40,150 bases of DNA, taken from Bacteroidales bacterium (GTDB lineage: Bacteria > Bacteroidota > Bacteroidia > Bacteroidales > UBA10428). The notes under the pieces are model-generated. The model ran no database searches. It was not told where the DNA came from and saw only the letters and a program-made list of their open reading frames with translations. Below, piece after piece: positions 17,522-25,909 of this stretch. Position numbers and translations under genes: made by a program. The stretch is from positions 1 through 40,150 of the forward strand of contig JAFGIP010000071.1 of the NCBI GenBank assembly GCA_016929525.1, in the 5' to 3' direction. Position 1 is the first letter of the stretch, and every line of letters begins with the position of its first letter.

Positions 17522-17539
17522 TTGTATTTATTTTCACAA
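17522..17539 (+). promoter_or_regulatory. Candidate Rex operator
   Basis: TTGTATTTATTTTCACAA is 18 bp with the spacing of the Rex operator consensus TTGTGAA-N4-TTCACAA. The right half is exact (7/7) and the left half keeps TTGT (4/7). It lies midway between rex (17413) and the first Hdr gene (17629), as expected for a Rex-controlled divergent region. A further AT-rich palindrome, AATATTAATATT, lies near 17597. Confidence 0.5.
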
Positions 17540-17628
17540 AAAATTGATTTCATTCCGATAATATCTTATTTTTATTTCGTTAATGTGATTTTTAGAATAT
17601 TAATATTAAATACAAAATCCTCTGAGCC

Positions 17629-19440
17629 ATGAGAAAAGCAGTTAAAACTGGCATCTATTTTTCTCACCCTGTTGGTAGTCAAGCTCATACAATCAATTAT
17701 AGGGAACTTTATAAATATATTAAAAATGTTCCGGTTGTAACAAAAATCTGGGATTCTACCGTAAATCCCATATCTGATGAAGAATACTTTACAGGTGAGA
17801 TAACAAGTAAGTCCATAAACAGAATTATTATTGCCGGGTATTTGCCGGGTTACCTAAAATCGATTTTTTCTAGATTTTTAAAAAAGGCCGGAGAAGAAGC
17901 AGAAAACATTTCATTGGTTGAACTGTACGAACATCCTTTACCAGATGTGCCAAGCACGGAAATTGCAAAATCAAAACTGATCTGTGCAATATATGATGTG
18001 CCCTATGAAGCGGCTATATTGGCCGAGATGAACCCATCGCAATCGGAAACCCTTGTAATTGGAGGTGGGATAGCTGGTATACAGGCAGCACTGGATATCG
18101 CCAATAGTCATAACAAAGTATATCTGGTAGAAAAAACCGGAACAATTGGCGGACACATGGCTATGTTCGATAAAACGTTTCCAACACTCGATTGCGCCGC
18201 ATGTATTCTCACACCTAAAATGGTAGAGGTGAGTAACCACCCTTTCATCGAATTAATGACATATAGTGAAATTAAAAAGATATCCGGTATTCCTGGTAAT
18301 TATTCAGTAAACATATTACAGAAAGCAAGAAGGGTTAATGTAAACACATGTACAGGATGTGGCACTTGTGCCGAAAAATGCCCGGGTACTTCAAAAAGTG
18401 AATTCGATGCAGGAACAACGATGCGTAAGGCAATTTATATGCCTTTCCCACAGGCAGTTCCTAATAAATATCTTATAGATGCTGATTCATGCCGATATGT
18501 GCAGAATGGGAAATGCGGAGTCTGTGTAAAAAACTGCCCGGTTGAGAACTGTATCAATCTGGATGAAAAAGATAAGGAGGTTGAAGTACAGGTTGGAAAT
18601 ATTGTTGTAGCAACAGGTTTTAAAACCTTTAATGCTTCAAGAATGGAACAGTATGGTTATGGGAAATATCCTAATGTACTTACATCTCTGGAGTTGGAAC
18701 GACTTGTTAATGCAGCAGGTCCTACCGGGGGGAAAATTAGCTTCCGAACACAGGATAAAAAAGGGAATTGGGTTTTTACTGCAGAAGGCCCTGAACCAAA
18801 GAGTGTAGCAATTATTCATTGTGTCGGGAGCAGGGATGAAAATTATAATAAATATTGTTCCCGGGTATGTTGTATGTATTCTCTGAAACTTGCTCACCTT
18901 ATTAAAGAAAAATTACCCGATGCTGAAATTTTTGAACATTATATTGATATGAGAGCATTTGGCAAGGGTTATGAGGAATTCTACGACCGTATTCTTCATG
19001 AAGGTATACATATTATTCGTGGCAAAACTGCTAAAATAGAAGAACACCAGGATAAATTACTTCTTCGCACGGAAGATATCGAGCATAACAGGATACTTGA
19101 GCAGGAGGTCGAGATGGTTATATTATCTGTCGGGCTTGAACCCAATAATGAAACAGGTGATCTTGCCTCGATACTTGGGATTGGTTTATCTGCAAATGGA
19201 TGGTTACAAGAGGCCAATAGTCTAAGCAACACTACTGAAACGAGTAGCGGAGGTATTTTTATAGCCGGAACATGCCAGGGACCAAAGGATATCCCCGATT
19301 CTGTTGTTCAGGCTTCGGCAGCAGCTTCAGGAGTAATTCAAAGTATCATGCTGAAAAAAACAGAACAAAGCATGAAAAATATATCATTATCAACCATCGA
19401 ATCAAAAGCCAGGGAACTTTCCCTGATAAATGGAGAATAA
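17629..19440 (+). CDS. HdrA-like flavoprotein (QmoA-like), inserted-ferredoxin type
   Basis: 603-residue soluble flavin and Fe-S protein of the HdrA/QmoA family, expected to carry electrons inside an Hdr/Qmo complex. N-terminal region (1-135) has the HdrA N-domain shape but none of its cluster cysteines. FAD domain starts at VIGGGIAGIQAA (143-154); LDCAACILTPKM (188-199) is an HdrA hallmark. An inserted ferredoxin domain (about 236-315) has C241xxC244xxC247xxxC251P and C288, C296xxC299xxxC303P for two [4Fe-4S]. A C398-x11-C410-x3-CC set can bind one more cluster. The C-terminal ferredoxin domain of full HdrA is absent. The start is firm: an in-frame TGA is two codons upstream. First gene of the operon. 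Confidence 0.88.
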   Translation: MRKAVKTGIYFSHPVGSQAHTINYRELYKYIKNVPVVTKIWDSTVNPISDEEYFTGEITSKSINRIIIAGYLPGYLKSIFSRFLKKAGEEAENISLVELYEHPLPDVPSTEIAKSKLICAIYDVPYEAAILAEMNPSQSETLVIGGGIAGIQAALDIANSHNKVYLVEKTGTIGGHMAMFDKTFPTLDCAACILTPKMVEVSNHPFIELMTYSEIKKISGIPGNYSVNILQKARRVNVNTCTGCGTCAEKCPGTSKSEFDAGTTMRKAIYMPFPQAVPNKYLIDADSCRYVQNGKCGVCVKNCPVENCINLDEKDKEVEVQVGNIVVATGFKTFNASRMEQYGYGKYPNVLTSLELERLVNAAGPTGGKISFRTQDKKGNWVFTAEGPEPKSVAIIHCVGSRDENYNKYCSRVCCMYSLKLAHLIKEKLPDAEIFEHYIDMRAFGKGYEEFYDRILHEGIHIIRGKTAKIEEHQDKLLLRTEDIEHNRILEQEVEMVILSVGLEPNNETGDLASILGIGLSANGWLQEANSLSNTTETSSGGIFIAGTCQGPKDIPDSVVQASAAASGVIQSIMLKKTEQSMKNISLSTIESKARELSLINGE

Positions 19441-19443
19441 ATC

Positions 19444-20535
19444 ATGAACAGGGTCGATCCAAAATTTAAAGACAAACTTAAACCTTATGGTATATCAGAC
19501 TGGAATGAATGTTTTCATTGTGGGAATTGTACCGCTATTTGTTCTCATTCTGAAGATAGTTTATTGATGCCAAGGAATGGAATAAGGGCCATTCAGTTGG
19601 GTCTTAAAGATAAAATTCATAATAATGTTGATCCCTGGTTGTGCTATTATTGCGGAGATTGTAGTGAAGAATGTCCGCGAAATGCCAATCCGGGTGAATT
19701 GATGATGGCTTTAAGAAGATACCTGACTACAGTCTATGACTGGACAGGTGTTTCCCGCATTTTCTATACTTCGCGTACAGTAATGATAGCCGCCTTTTTG
19801 ATTGTTGCTGCTGCAGTTGTGGGAATCGGAGCAATGTATTCCTTTCAGCTTGAACCAATAATGGAGTTTGGACACTTATTTGAAAAAATTGCGATTATTT
19901 CTGTTGCAGCATTTATCCTTTTACCGAATATTATTAGAATGTTCCGATTGACATTAATAAAACAAAAAATAAAAGTGCCACTTTCAACATTATTATCCGG
20001 AATCGCTGACCTTGTGATCAATATGTTTACACAGAAAAAAACATTAGACTGTAAAGAAAACAGAGTAAGATGGTTTGAGCACTTTATTCTGGTACTGGGT
20101 TATTTATTGCTGCTTGCTACAACAGTTTTTCTAAACTGGTTTGGTACTGATAACATTTATATAATCATATTTGGATATGTTGTTGGAGCTATAACTTTTA
20201 TTGTGACTTTCGATTTTATAATAAGACGAATAAGAAAGAAAGCAGAGATAAGCAAATTCTCCCATCTTTCAGACTGGATGTTTGTTGTTTGGCTTTTTCT
20301 TATGGGTCTTTCAACTTTTTTAATCAGGGTATTTATTGATATAGGTATAATTCAGGATCATCTCTGGTTATACCTTGTCCATTTAATTATACTTGCTCAG
20401 TGGGCAGTTATTATTGTGCCATTTGGAAAATGGATGCACTTTCTTTATCGTTCATTTGCCATATATATTGCTGAAATGAAGAAAAAAGCGCTGTCGCTGA
20501 AACAACAAAATCAAGTAACAACAATTACTGCGTAA
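19444..20535 (+). CDS. QmoC-like: HdrC ferredoxin fused to membrane domain
   Basis: 363 residues. The N-terminal HdrC-type part has two [4Fe-4S] motifs, C23xxC26xxC29xxxC33 and C67xxC70xxC73xxxC77P. A C-terminal membrane part follows with about six helices (roughly 112-131, 146-166, 212-232, 238-260, 277-297, 306-327). Several histidines lie in or beside helices (His144, His213, His306, His313, His332), suitable for heme b, as in QmoC/DsrM/HdrE-type subunits. The fused layout is that of QmoC, the quinone-facing subunit of Qmo. The gene begins 3 bp after the HdrA-like gene. Role inferred: passing electrons between the Hdr flavoproteins and menaquinone. Confidence 0.85.
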   Translation: MNRVDPKFKDKLKPYGISDWNECFHCGNCTAICSHSEDSLLMPRNGIRAIQLGLKDKIHNNVDPWLCYYCGDCSEECPRNANPGELMMALRRYLTTVYDWTGVSRIFYTSRTVMIAAFLIVAAAVVGIGAMYSFQLEPIMEFGHLFEKIAIISVAAFILLPNIIRMFRLTLIKQKIKVPLSTLLSGIADLVINMFTQKKTLDCKENRVRWFEHFILVLGYLLLLATTVFLNWFGTDNIYIIIFGYVVGAITFIVTFDFIIRRIRKKAEISKFSHLSDWMFVVWLFLMGLSTFLIRVFIDIGIIQDHLWLYLVHLIILAQWAVIIVPFGKWMHFLYRSFAIYIAEMKKKALSLKQQNQVTTITA

Positions 20536-20545
20536 ATTATTTTGT

Positions 20546-22276
20546 ATGGAAGAAATAAGAATTGGTGTATATATATGTTGGTGCGGATCTAACATAGCTC
20601 AGCTGATCGATGTGAAATTCATCGCAGGCGAAATTAAAAAGCTCGAGAACGTTATAATTTCTAGAGATTATAAGTATATGTGTTCTGATCCGGGGCAGGA
20701 AACGTTGATTGCTGACATCAAACAAAATAAACTGAACCGGATTGTGGTAGCAGCGTGCTCACCCCGGATACATGAACCAACTTTTCGCAAAGCTCTTGAA
20801 AAGGCGGGATTGAATCCATATATGTTCCAGATGGCAAACATTCGTGAGCAGGATTCATGGGTTCATATCGATAAGGAATATGCTACATTAAAAGCTGTTG
20901 CCCTGGTAAAGGCAGCTGTAAGCAGAGTAAAGCACCATGAACCTTTAAATAAAAAGTCTGTTGAAGTTAATTCTGCAACTATGGTGATTGGTGGTGGCAT
21001 TACCGGTTTAACCTCCGCATTGGAAATTGCACAGGCGGGCAAACAGGTATATTTGATTGAGAAATCTGATTCTCTGGGGGGAATAACGGCCAAAATCGAT
21101 CTTACTTACCCGGATTTGAAAAGTGCAGGTCAGATGATTCGTCCTAAAATTTCACAAGTACAAAATCATAATTTGATAGAGGTCTTCCTGAACACGATCC
21201 TTGAAGATATTAGCGGATACGTAGGTAATTTCAGTACCAAAGTAAGAAGAAACGGTACATCGGAAGAAATAACCTTTGGAAATATAATAGTTGCTACCGG
21301 GTTAAAACCGTTCAGTCCTGTGACAATTCCTGAATATAAATATAAAGTACTGCCAGATGTGATAACCTCCATTGAACTGGAGAAGATGCTTCAGGATGGA
21401 ACAGTTAAAACTAGTGATGGTTCAAAACCGGATAATATTGCAATTATACACTGTGTTGGCAGTCGCAATGAACAATATCATCCTTATTGCTCTCGCACCT
21501 GTTGTTCAACAGCCTTAAAATATGCAAATCAGCTCAGAAGCTTGCTGCCAGATGCTCACCTGTTTGATATATATGCAGATATGAGGGCTTATGGTAAAGG
21601 TTGTGAAGAATTTTATACCAATACTTCAAACAAGAATATCATGTTTTTGATGTATGATCAGAAAAACGGATTACCTGAAATCAGAAAAGCAAACAGCTCA
21701 GATAATGCAGGTATGATCATAACATTTAGTGAAAAATTGTCTGGTGAAAATATCGAAGTACCGGTCGATCTGGTAATATTGATGACTGCTGTTGAAGCCC
21801 ATGAAGATGCAAAAGAGGTTGCACGATTAACAGGTATAAGTCTGTGTGGTAACGATTTTTATATCGAAAAACACCCAAAACTCGATCCTGTTGCTACCAC
21901 AACAGATGGTGTATACATAGCAGGTACATGCCAGGGTCCGAAAGGTATTGACGAAAGCATAGTACAGGCAAAAGCTGCTGCAGCAAAGGTATTATCAATG
22001 ATAGCTATGGGCAGCATTGAGATTGAAGTAGCTGTTTCACACGTTAACGAAGAAGTATGTTGCGGATGTCAGACCTGTATAATGGTGTGTCCATATAAGG
22101 CAATAAGTTTCGACGAAGAAAAAAATGTTTCTGTTGTTAATGAGGCTTTATGTAAAGGTTGCGGTACTTGTGGATCAACTTGTCCTACCGGTGCAATAAA
22201 AAGCCTGCATTTTACCGATATACAAATTCTCTCTCAAATTGAGGGCCTCTTAAAAACTGAATCTGAAACTATCTAA
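20546..22276 (+). CDS. HdrA-like flavoprotein (QmoB-like), C-terminal ferredoxin type
   Basis: 576 residues, HdrA/QmoB family. The N-domain is intact with Cys11, Cys13, Cys46 and Cys71 (ICWCGSN, MCSDPGQ, AACSPR) for one [4Fe-4S]. FAD domain from VIGGGITGLTSA (147-158). C303-x11-C315-x3-C319-C320 is the atypical HdrA cluster motif. The inserted ferredoxin domain of HdrA is missing, and the LDCAAC hallmark has become LKSAGQ. The C-terminal ferredoxin (about 500-552) has C505xxC508xxC511xxxC515P and C536xxC539xxC542xxxC546P. Next gene is MvhD, which in QmoB is fused to this position; here the two are separate genes 10 bp apart. Confidence 0.88.
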   Translation: MEEIRIGVYICWCGSNIAQLIDVKFIAGEIKKLENVIISRDYKYMCSDPGQETLIADIKQNKLNRIVVAACSPRIHEPTFRKALEKAGLNPYMFQMANIREQDSWVHIDKEYATLKAVALVKAAVSRVKHHEPLNKKSVEVNSATMVIGGGITGLTSALEIAQAGKQVYLIEKSDSLGGITAKIDLTYPDLKSAGQMIRPKISQVQNHNLIEVFLNTILEDISGYVGNFSTKVRRNGTSEEITFGNIIVATGLKPFSPVTIPEYKYKVLPDVITSIELEKMLQDGTVKTSDGSKPDNIAIIHCVGSRNEQYHPYCSRTCCSTALKYANQLRSLLPDAHLFDIYADMRAYGKGCEEFYTNTSNKNIMFLMYDQKNGLPEIRKANSSDNAGMIITFSEKLSGENIEVPVDLVILMTAVEAHEDAKEVARLTGISLCGNDFYIEKHPKLDPVATTTDGVYIAGTCQGPKGIDESIVQAKAAAAKVLSMIAMGSIEIEVAVSHVNEEVCCGCQTCIMVCPYKAISFDEEKNVSVVNEALCKGCGTCGSTCPTGAIKSLHFTDIQILSQIEGLLKTESETI

Positions 22277-22286
22277 CATTTGAAAT

Positions 22287-22712
22287 ATGACTTTTGAACC
22301 AACAATAGTATCATTCCTATGTAACTGGTGTTCGTATACCGGTGCTGATCTGGCAGGAACGTCACGTATTCCTTATTCGCCCAATCTAAGAACTATACGA
22401 ATTATGTGCTCCGGTCGCATTGAACCGACTTTCGTCATGAAAGCATTTCGTGAGGGAGCTGACGGGGTATTAATGTGCGGATGTCATCCGGGAGACTGCC
22501 ATTACCACGAGGGTAACTACAAATGTTTAAGAAGGTATCATCTTCTTCAGAAATATATAGTGCAGATGGGCATTGAAAAAGAAAGAATGCGCCTTGAATG
22601 GATTAGTGCCAGTGAAGGGAAACAGTTTGCGGCCCTGGCTGATGAATTTACAGAAACAATTAAAAAACTTGGCCCAAGCAAGATTAAAAAAGTGATGGAA
22701 ACACTGACGTGA
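22287..22712 (+). CDS. mvhD: Hydrogenase Fe-S subunit MvhD/FlpD-type
   Basis: 141-residue MvhD family protein, which carries a [2Fe-2S] cluster and connects the hydrogenase to HdrA. The diagnostic motifs are all present: [11 protein letters not shown] (11-21; Cys12, Cys15), MCSGR (Cys41) and [11 protein letters not shown] (63-73; Cys64, Cys66, Cys71). Length is the usual 130-145. Its place between the second HdrA-like gene and the hydrogenase genes is exactly where such an electron bridge would be encoded. 78 bp separate it from MvhG, with no terminator. Confidence 0.93.
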   Translation: MTFEPTIVSFLCNWCSYTGADLAGTSRIPYSPNLRTIRIMCSGRIEPTFVMKAFREGADGVLMCGCHPGDCHYHEGNYKCLRRYHLLQKYIVQMGIEKERMRLEWISASEGKQFAALADEFTETIKKLGPSKIKKVMETLT

Positions 22713-22790
22713 AATATATAAAAAATATTAAGTGAATGTATTAAGAAAAGATTATACCAAGTAACTATATCAAAACTATTAATTAGGAAT

Positions 22791-23780
22791 ATGGAAAAGG
22801 AAAAACCAAAACTTAACCTGGCAGTATACTGGGGAGCAGCATGTGGTGGTTGCTGTGTATCTGTGCTCGATGTACACGAAAAATTATTTGACGTTGTTGC
22901 CAACGCAAACCTTGTATTTTGGCCAATCGCACTTGATACTAAATACAGCGACGTTGAAGCAATGCCTGACGGGTTTATTGATGTGACTCTTTATAACGGT
23001 GCTATAAGAAACAGTGAGAATGAACATATTGCTAAATTATTACGACAAAAAACAAAAGTTATGGTCGCTTATGGCTCCTGTGCTCACCTGGGTGGTATTC
23101 CCGGACTGGCAAATTTTCATACCGGAAAGGAAATATTTGAAAGAGTATATGTAAGCTCGGAATCAACTGTAAATAAAGAAAAAATATATCCACAGACCAG
23201 TTATAAAATTCCTGAGGGAGAACTGACTTTACCTGAATTTTATAATGATGTAAGGACTCTCGGACAGGTTGTGGACGTTGATTACTATCTTCCCGGATGT
23301 CCGCCTCAGACAGAGAGGTTACTTGAGGTATTCATGGCTATTGTTAAAAAGGAAGAGCTTCCACCCAATGGATCAGTTATAGGAGCTACAGATAAAGGTC
23401 AGTGTGATGAATGTCCCAGAAAACGTTCCGATAATAAAAAGATAAAACAGTTTAAAAGACCTGTAGAAGTAATTGACGACGGAGAAACATGCTTTCTCGA
23501 GCAGGGACTTATATGTATGGGCCCGGCTACACGATGTGGCTGTGGATACAGGTGTATAGAGGGGAACAGCCCTTGTCGTGGATGCTATGGTCCTCCTCCT
23601 GGTTCACCTGATCCGGGTTCTAAAATGATGTCGGCAATCGGTACCATGGTAGGCTCTGACGATCCGGAAGAGATCGCGAAAATTGTTGAACAGATCGAAG
23701 ATCCGGCAGGAACTTTTTATCGCTTTAGTCTGCCGGCAGCTATTCTAAGACGAAAATTAATTGAAACTACCGTATCATGA
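22791..23780 (+). CDS. mvhG: [NiFe] hydrogenase small subunit, MvhG-like
   Basis: 329 residues, electron-transfer small subunit. The N-terminal domain has the proximal-cluster cysteines: AACGGC (Cys18, Cys21), GSCAHLGG (Cys97) and PGCPP (Cys170). The C-terminal part (about 200-270) is rich in Cys (205, 208, 234, 242, 249, 251, 255, 262, 265), suited to two more clusters. No twin-arginine signal is present, so it is cytoplasmic, as in group 3 enzymes. Its TGA overlaps the large-subunit ATG (ATGA at 23777), so translation is coupled. Confidence 0.94.
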   Translation: MEKEKPKLNLAVYWGAACGGCCVSVLDVHEKLFDVVANANLVFWPIALDTKYSDVEAMPDGFIDVTLYNGAIRNSENEHIAKLLRQKTKVMVAYGSCAHLGGIPGLANFHTGKEIFERVYVSSESTVNKEKIYPQTSYKIPEGELTLPEFYNDVRTLGQVVDVDYYLPGCPPQTERLLEVFMAIVKKEELPPNGSVIGATDKGQCDECPRKRSDNKKIKQFKRPVEVIDDGETCFLEQGLICMGPATRCGCGYRCIEGNSPCRGCYGPPPGSPDPGSKMMSAIGTMVGSDDPEEIAKIVEQIEDPAGTFYRFSLPAAILRRKLIETTVS

Positions 23781-25237
23781 AACAATATACCATTGATCCA
23801 ATAACAAGGCTAGAAGGCCACGGTAAGATAGAAATATTCTGTTCCGATGAAGGAGAAGTTGAAAATGTATATTTCCAGGTACCGGAACTTAGAGGGTTTG
23901 AAAAGTTTTGTGAAGGCAGGCTGGTTGAAGAACTCTCACAAATAGTGACTAAAATCTGCGGAGTATGTCCCGGTTGCCACCATATGGCTTCAGGCAAAGC
24001 TGCGGATGCGGTATATAGTTTGGAGATTCCACCAACTGCAAAAAAACTTCGTGAACTTTTTTACATGGCTCATTTCATTCATAGTCATATTGCTCATTTT
24101 TATGCCCTTGCAGCACCCGACTTTATTGTAGGACCGGGAGCTCCTGCAGCAGAAAGAAATATTCTTGGTGTAATCTCGAAAGTAGGGACCGAAATTGGAA
24201 CAGAAGTAATAAAACAAAGAAGAAGGGCACAGGAAATACAGGCACTCCTTGGAGGACACCAGACTCATGTGGTAATGAATATACCCGGGGGGGTTCGGAA
24301 AGGACTAACTGAAGAAGAAAGAGATGAAATTATTATTAAGGCTAAAGATTTTATTGAATTCTCAAAATTTACTATACAAATTTTTAATGATGTTGTTCTG
24401 GGTAATAAAGATTATGTAAATTTGATTTTAAATGGTCCTTATTCTCTGAAAATACATTCGATGGGTCTGGTCGATGAGAATAACAATGTTAATTTCTACG
24501 ATGGCAAAGTACGTGTAGTAAATACGACAGGAAAAGAACTGTGCAGGTATAAAGGGGTTGAATACTTAAATCATATTGAAGAAAGAGTGGAACCCTGGAG
24601 TTATTTGAAATTCCCGTACTTAAAGAAGAAGGGGTGGAAAGGATTCGTTGATGGCGAAGATTCGGGAGTATATCAGGCAACTCCTTTATCACGATTAAAT
24701 GCTGCCGATGGGATGGCTACACCGCTTGCTGACACTGAATATAAAAGAATGTTTGAAACACTTGGAGGTAAACCTGTTCATTCAACTTTGGCAATGCATT
24801 GGGCCAGGTTGATTGAACTTCTGTATGCATCTGAGAATCTATTACGTCTTGCTACAGATAAGGAAATAACAGGTAAGGAATTACGAAACATTCCAAGTAA
24901 AGTGATTGGCGAAGGTGTTGGAATAGTTGAAGCTCAGCGGGGTACTCTCACACATCATTATTGGACAGATAAAAAAGGAATAGTCACAAAAGTGAATATA
25001 ATAGTAGGGACAACTAATAATAATGCTGCCATATGCATGTCGCTTAAAAAAGCAGCACAGGGCCTTATTAAAAAGGGCAAAGAAGTGACCGATGAAATAT
25101 TAAATATGGTCGAAATGGCTTTCAGAGCTTACGACCCATGTTTTTCGTGTGCCACGCATAGCTTGCCTGGCGAGATGCCTCTGATTGTAAATATACATAA
25201 ACACAATGGAGAGATTATAAAAACATTTAAAAGATAA
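23777..25237 (+). CDS. mvhA: [NiFe] hydrogenase large subunit, MvhA-like
   Basis: 486 residues, catalytic subunit for reversible H2 oxidation. All four Ni-binding cysteines are present: L1 motif KICGVCPGCHH (Cys61, Cys64; Lys in place of the common Arg) and L2 motif DPCFSCATH (Cys455, Cys458, His461). A 25-residue tail after His461 should be removed in maturation by the protease encoded next. RLEGHGK and GGHQTH are also typical. Association with MvhD/MvhG and HdrA genes indicates group 3c-like (Mvh) rather than a group 1 uptake enzyme; the subgroup is inferred from context. The hyp maturation genes are not in this window. Confidence 0.94.
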   Translation: MKQYTIDPITRLEGHGKIEIFCSDEGEVENVYFQVPELRGFEKFCEGRLVEELSQIVTKICGVCPGCHHMASGKAADAVYSLEIPPTAKKLRELFYMAHFIHSHIAHFYALAAPDFIVGPGAPAAERNILGVISKVGTEIGTEVIKQRRRAQEIQALLGGHQTHVVMNIPGGVRKGLTEEERDEIIIKAKDFIEFSKFTIQIFNDVVLGNKDYVNLILNGPYSLKIHSMGLVDENNNVNFYDGKVRVVNTTGKELCRYKGVEYLNHIEERVEPWSYLKFPYLKKKGWKGFVDGEDSGVYQATPLSRLNAADGMATPLADTEYKRMFETLGGKPVHSTLAMHWARLIELLYASENLLRLATDKEITGKELRNIPSKVIGEGVGIVEAQRGTLTHHYWTDKKGIVTKVNIIVGTTNNNAAICMSLKKAAQGLIKKGKEVTDEILNMVEMAFRAYDPCFSCATHSLPGEMPLIVNIHKHNGEIIKTFKR

Positions 25238-25253
25238 CCCAAAATCATTTCCT

Positions 25254-25781
25254 ATGAACGCACCTAAAACTACACTAATCCTGGGTATCGGAAACGATAT
25301 TCTGTCTGATGACGGTATTGGAATCAGATTAGTAAATGACCTTAAAGTCCAGCTGGATGAAGATACACTCCAGTTCGATACTCTTAATGTTGGCGGACTG
25401 GAAATTGTTGAACAGATACAACCATACAATAAAGTAATTATTATCGATGCGATAAAAACAAAACAAGGTGTTCCCGGAGAAGTAATGCACCTGACACCTG
25501 AAATCTTCAAACAAACTTCACACATCTCAAGTTTTCATGATATATCTTTTCTTACTGCCATTAAATTCGGACATAAAATTGGGATGAATATTCCAGAACA
25601 GATTGACATTATTGCTATAGAGATTGTCGAAGACATGGTTTTCAGCAGTCAGCTTTCTCCGATAATACAAAAGAGATACAAAAGGATATTAAAAGAAGTG
25701 GTTAAAATAACAAAAACAGTACTGGCAAAAACAGATAATAATACTCGATTACAATATTCCAATTATAAGGTAGTTTCCTGA
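25254..25781 (+). CDS. Hydrogenase maturation protease (HybD/HycI family)
   Basis: 175 residues. Endopeptidase that trims the C-terminal tail of the hydrogenase large subunit after nickel insertion. Metal-sensing residues match HybD: Asp20 in GIGNDILSDDGIG, Asp65 in IIIDAI and His95 in SFHD. It begins 16 bp after mvhA and ends the operon. No clear terminator follows in the 75 bases before the 25857 inverted repeat. Confidence 0.92.
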   Translation: MNAPKTTLILGIGNDILSDDGIGIRLVNDLKVQLDEDTLQFDTLNVGGLEIVEQIQPYNKVIIIDAIKTKQGVPGEVMHLTPEIFKQTSHISSFHDISFLTAIKFGHKIGMNIPEQIDIIAIEIVEDMVFSSQLSPIIQKRYKRILKEVVKITKTVLAKTDNNTRLQYSNYKVVS

Positions 25782-25856
25782 TATAATTATTCTTGGCCGG
25801 TGAAACAGAAAATATCGTAAAATAAGTGTTTTGCAGGAATATTCTTTTTTACTATA

Positions 25857-25879
25857 TTACACAATGATATCATGTGTAA
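25857..25879. promoter_or_regulatory. Inverted repeat upstream of CBS gene
   Basis: TTACACA-N9-TGTGTAA: perfect 7-bp arms, with TGATATCA (itself a palindrome) in the centre. It ends 30 bases before the CBS-protein ATG and lies 75 bases after the hydrogenase operon. This is the size and symmetry of a dimeric regulator's operator. It is not the Rex consensus. Confidence 0.45.
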
Positions 25880-25909
25880 AAATTCAGAATTAATTTTAAA
25901 ATATATACC

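Noticed and set aside
22287-22712. HdrB-like subunit
   Set aside because: The motifs [10 protein letters not shown] and GCHPGDCHY are those of MvhD; there is no CCG domain.
16802-25781. Sulfate-reduction locus (Qmo with AprAB)
   Set aside because: No AprAB, Sat or Dsr genes are present; the partner genes are hydrogenase subunits.
25782-25856. Terminator at the end of the hydrogenase operon
   Set aside because: No GC-rich stem with T-run was found here; the clear hairpin terminator lies after the CBS gene.
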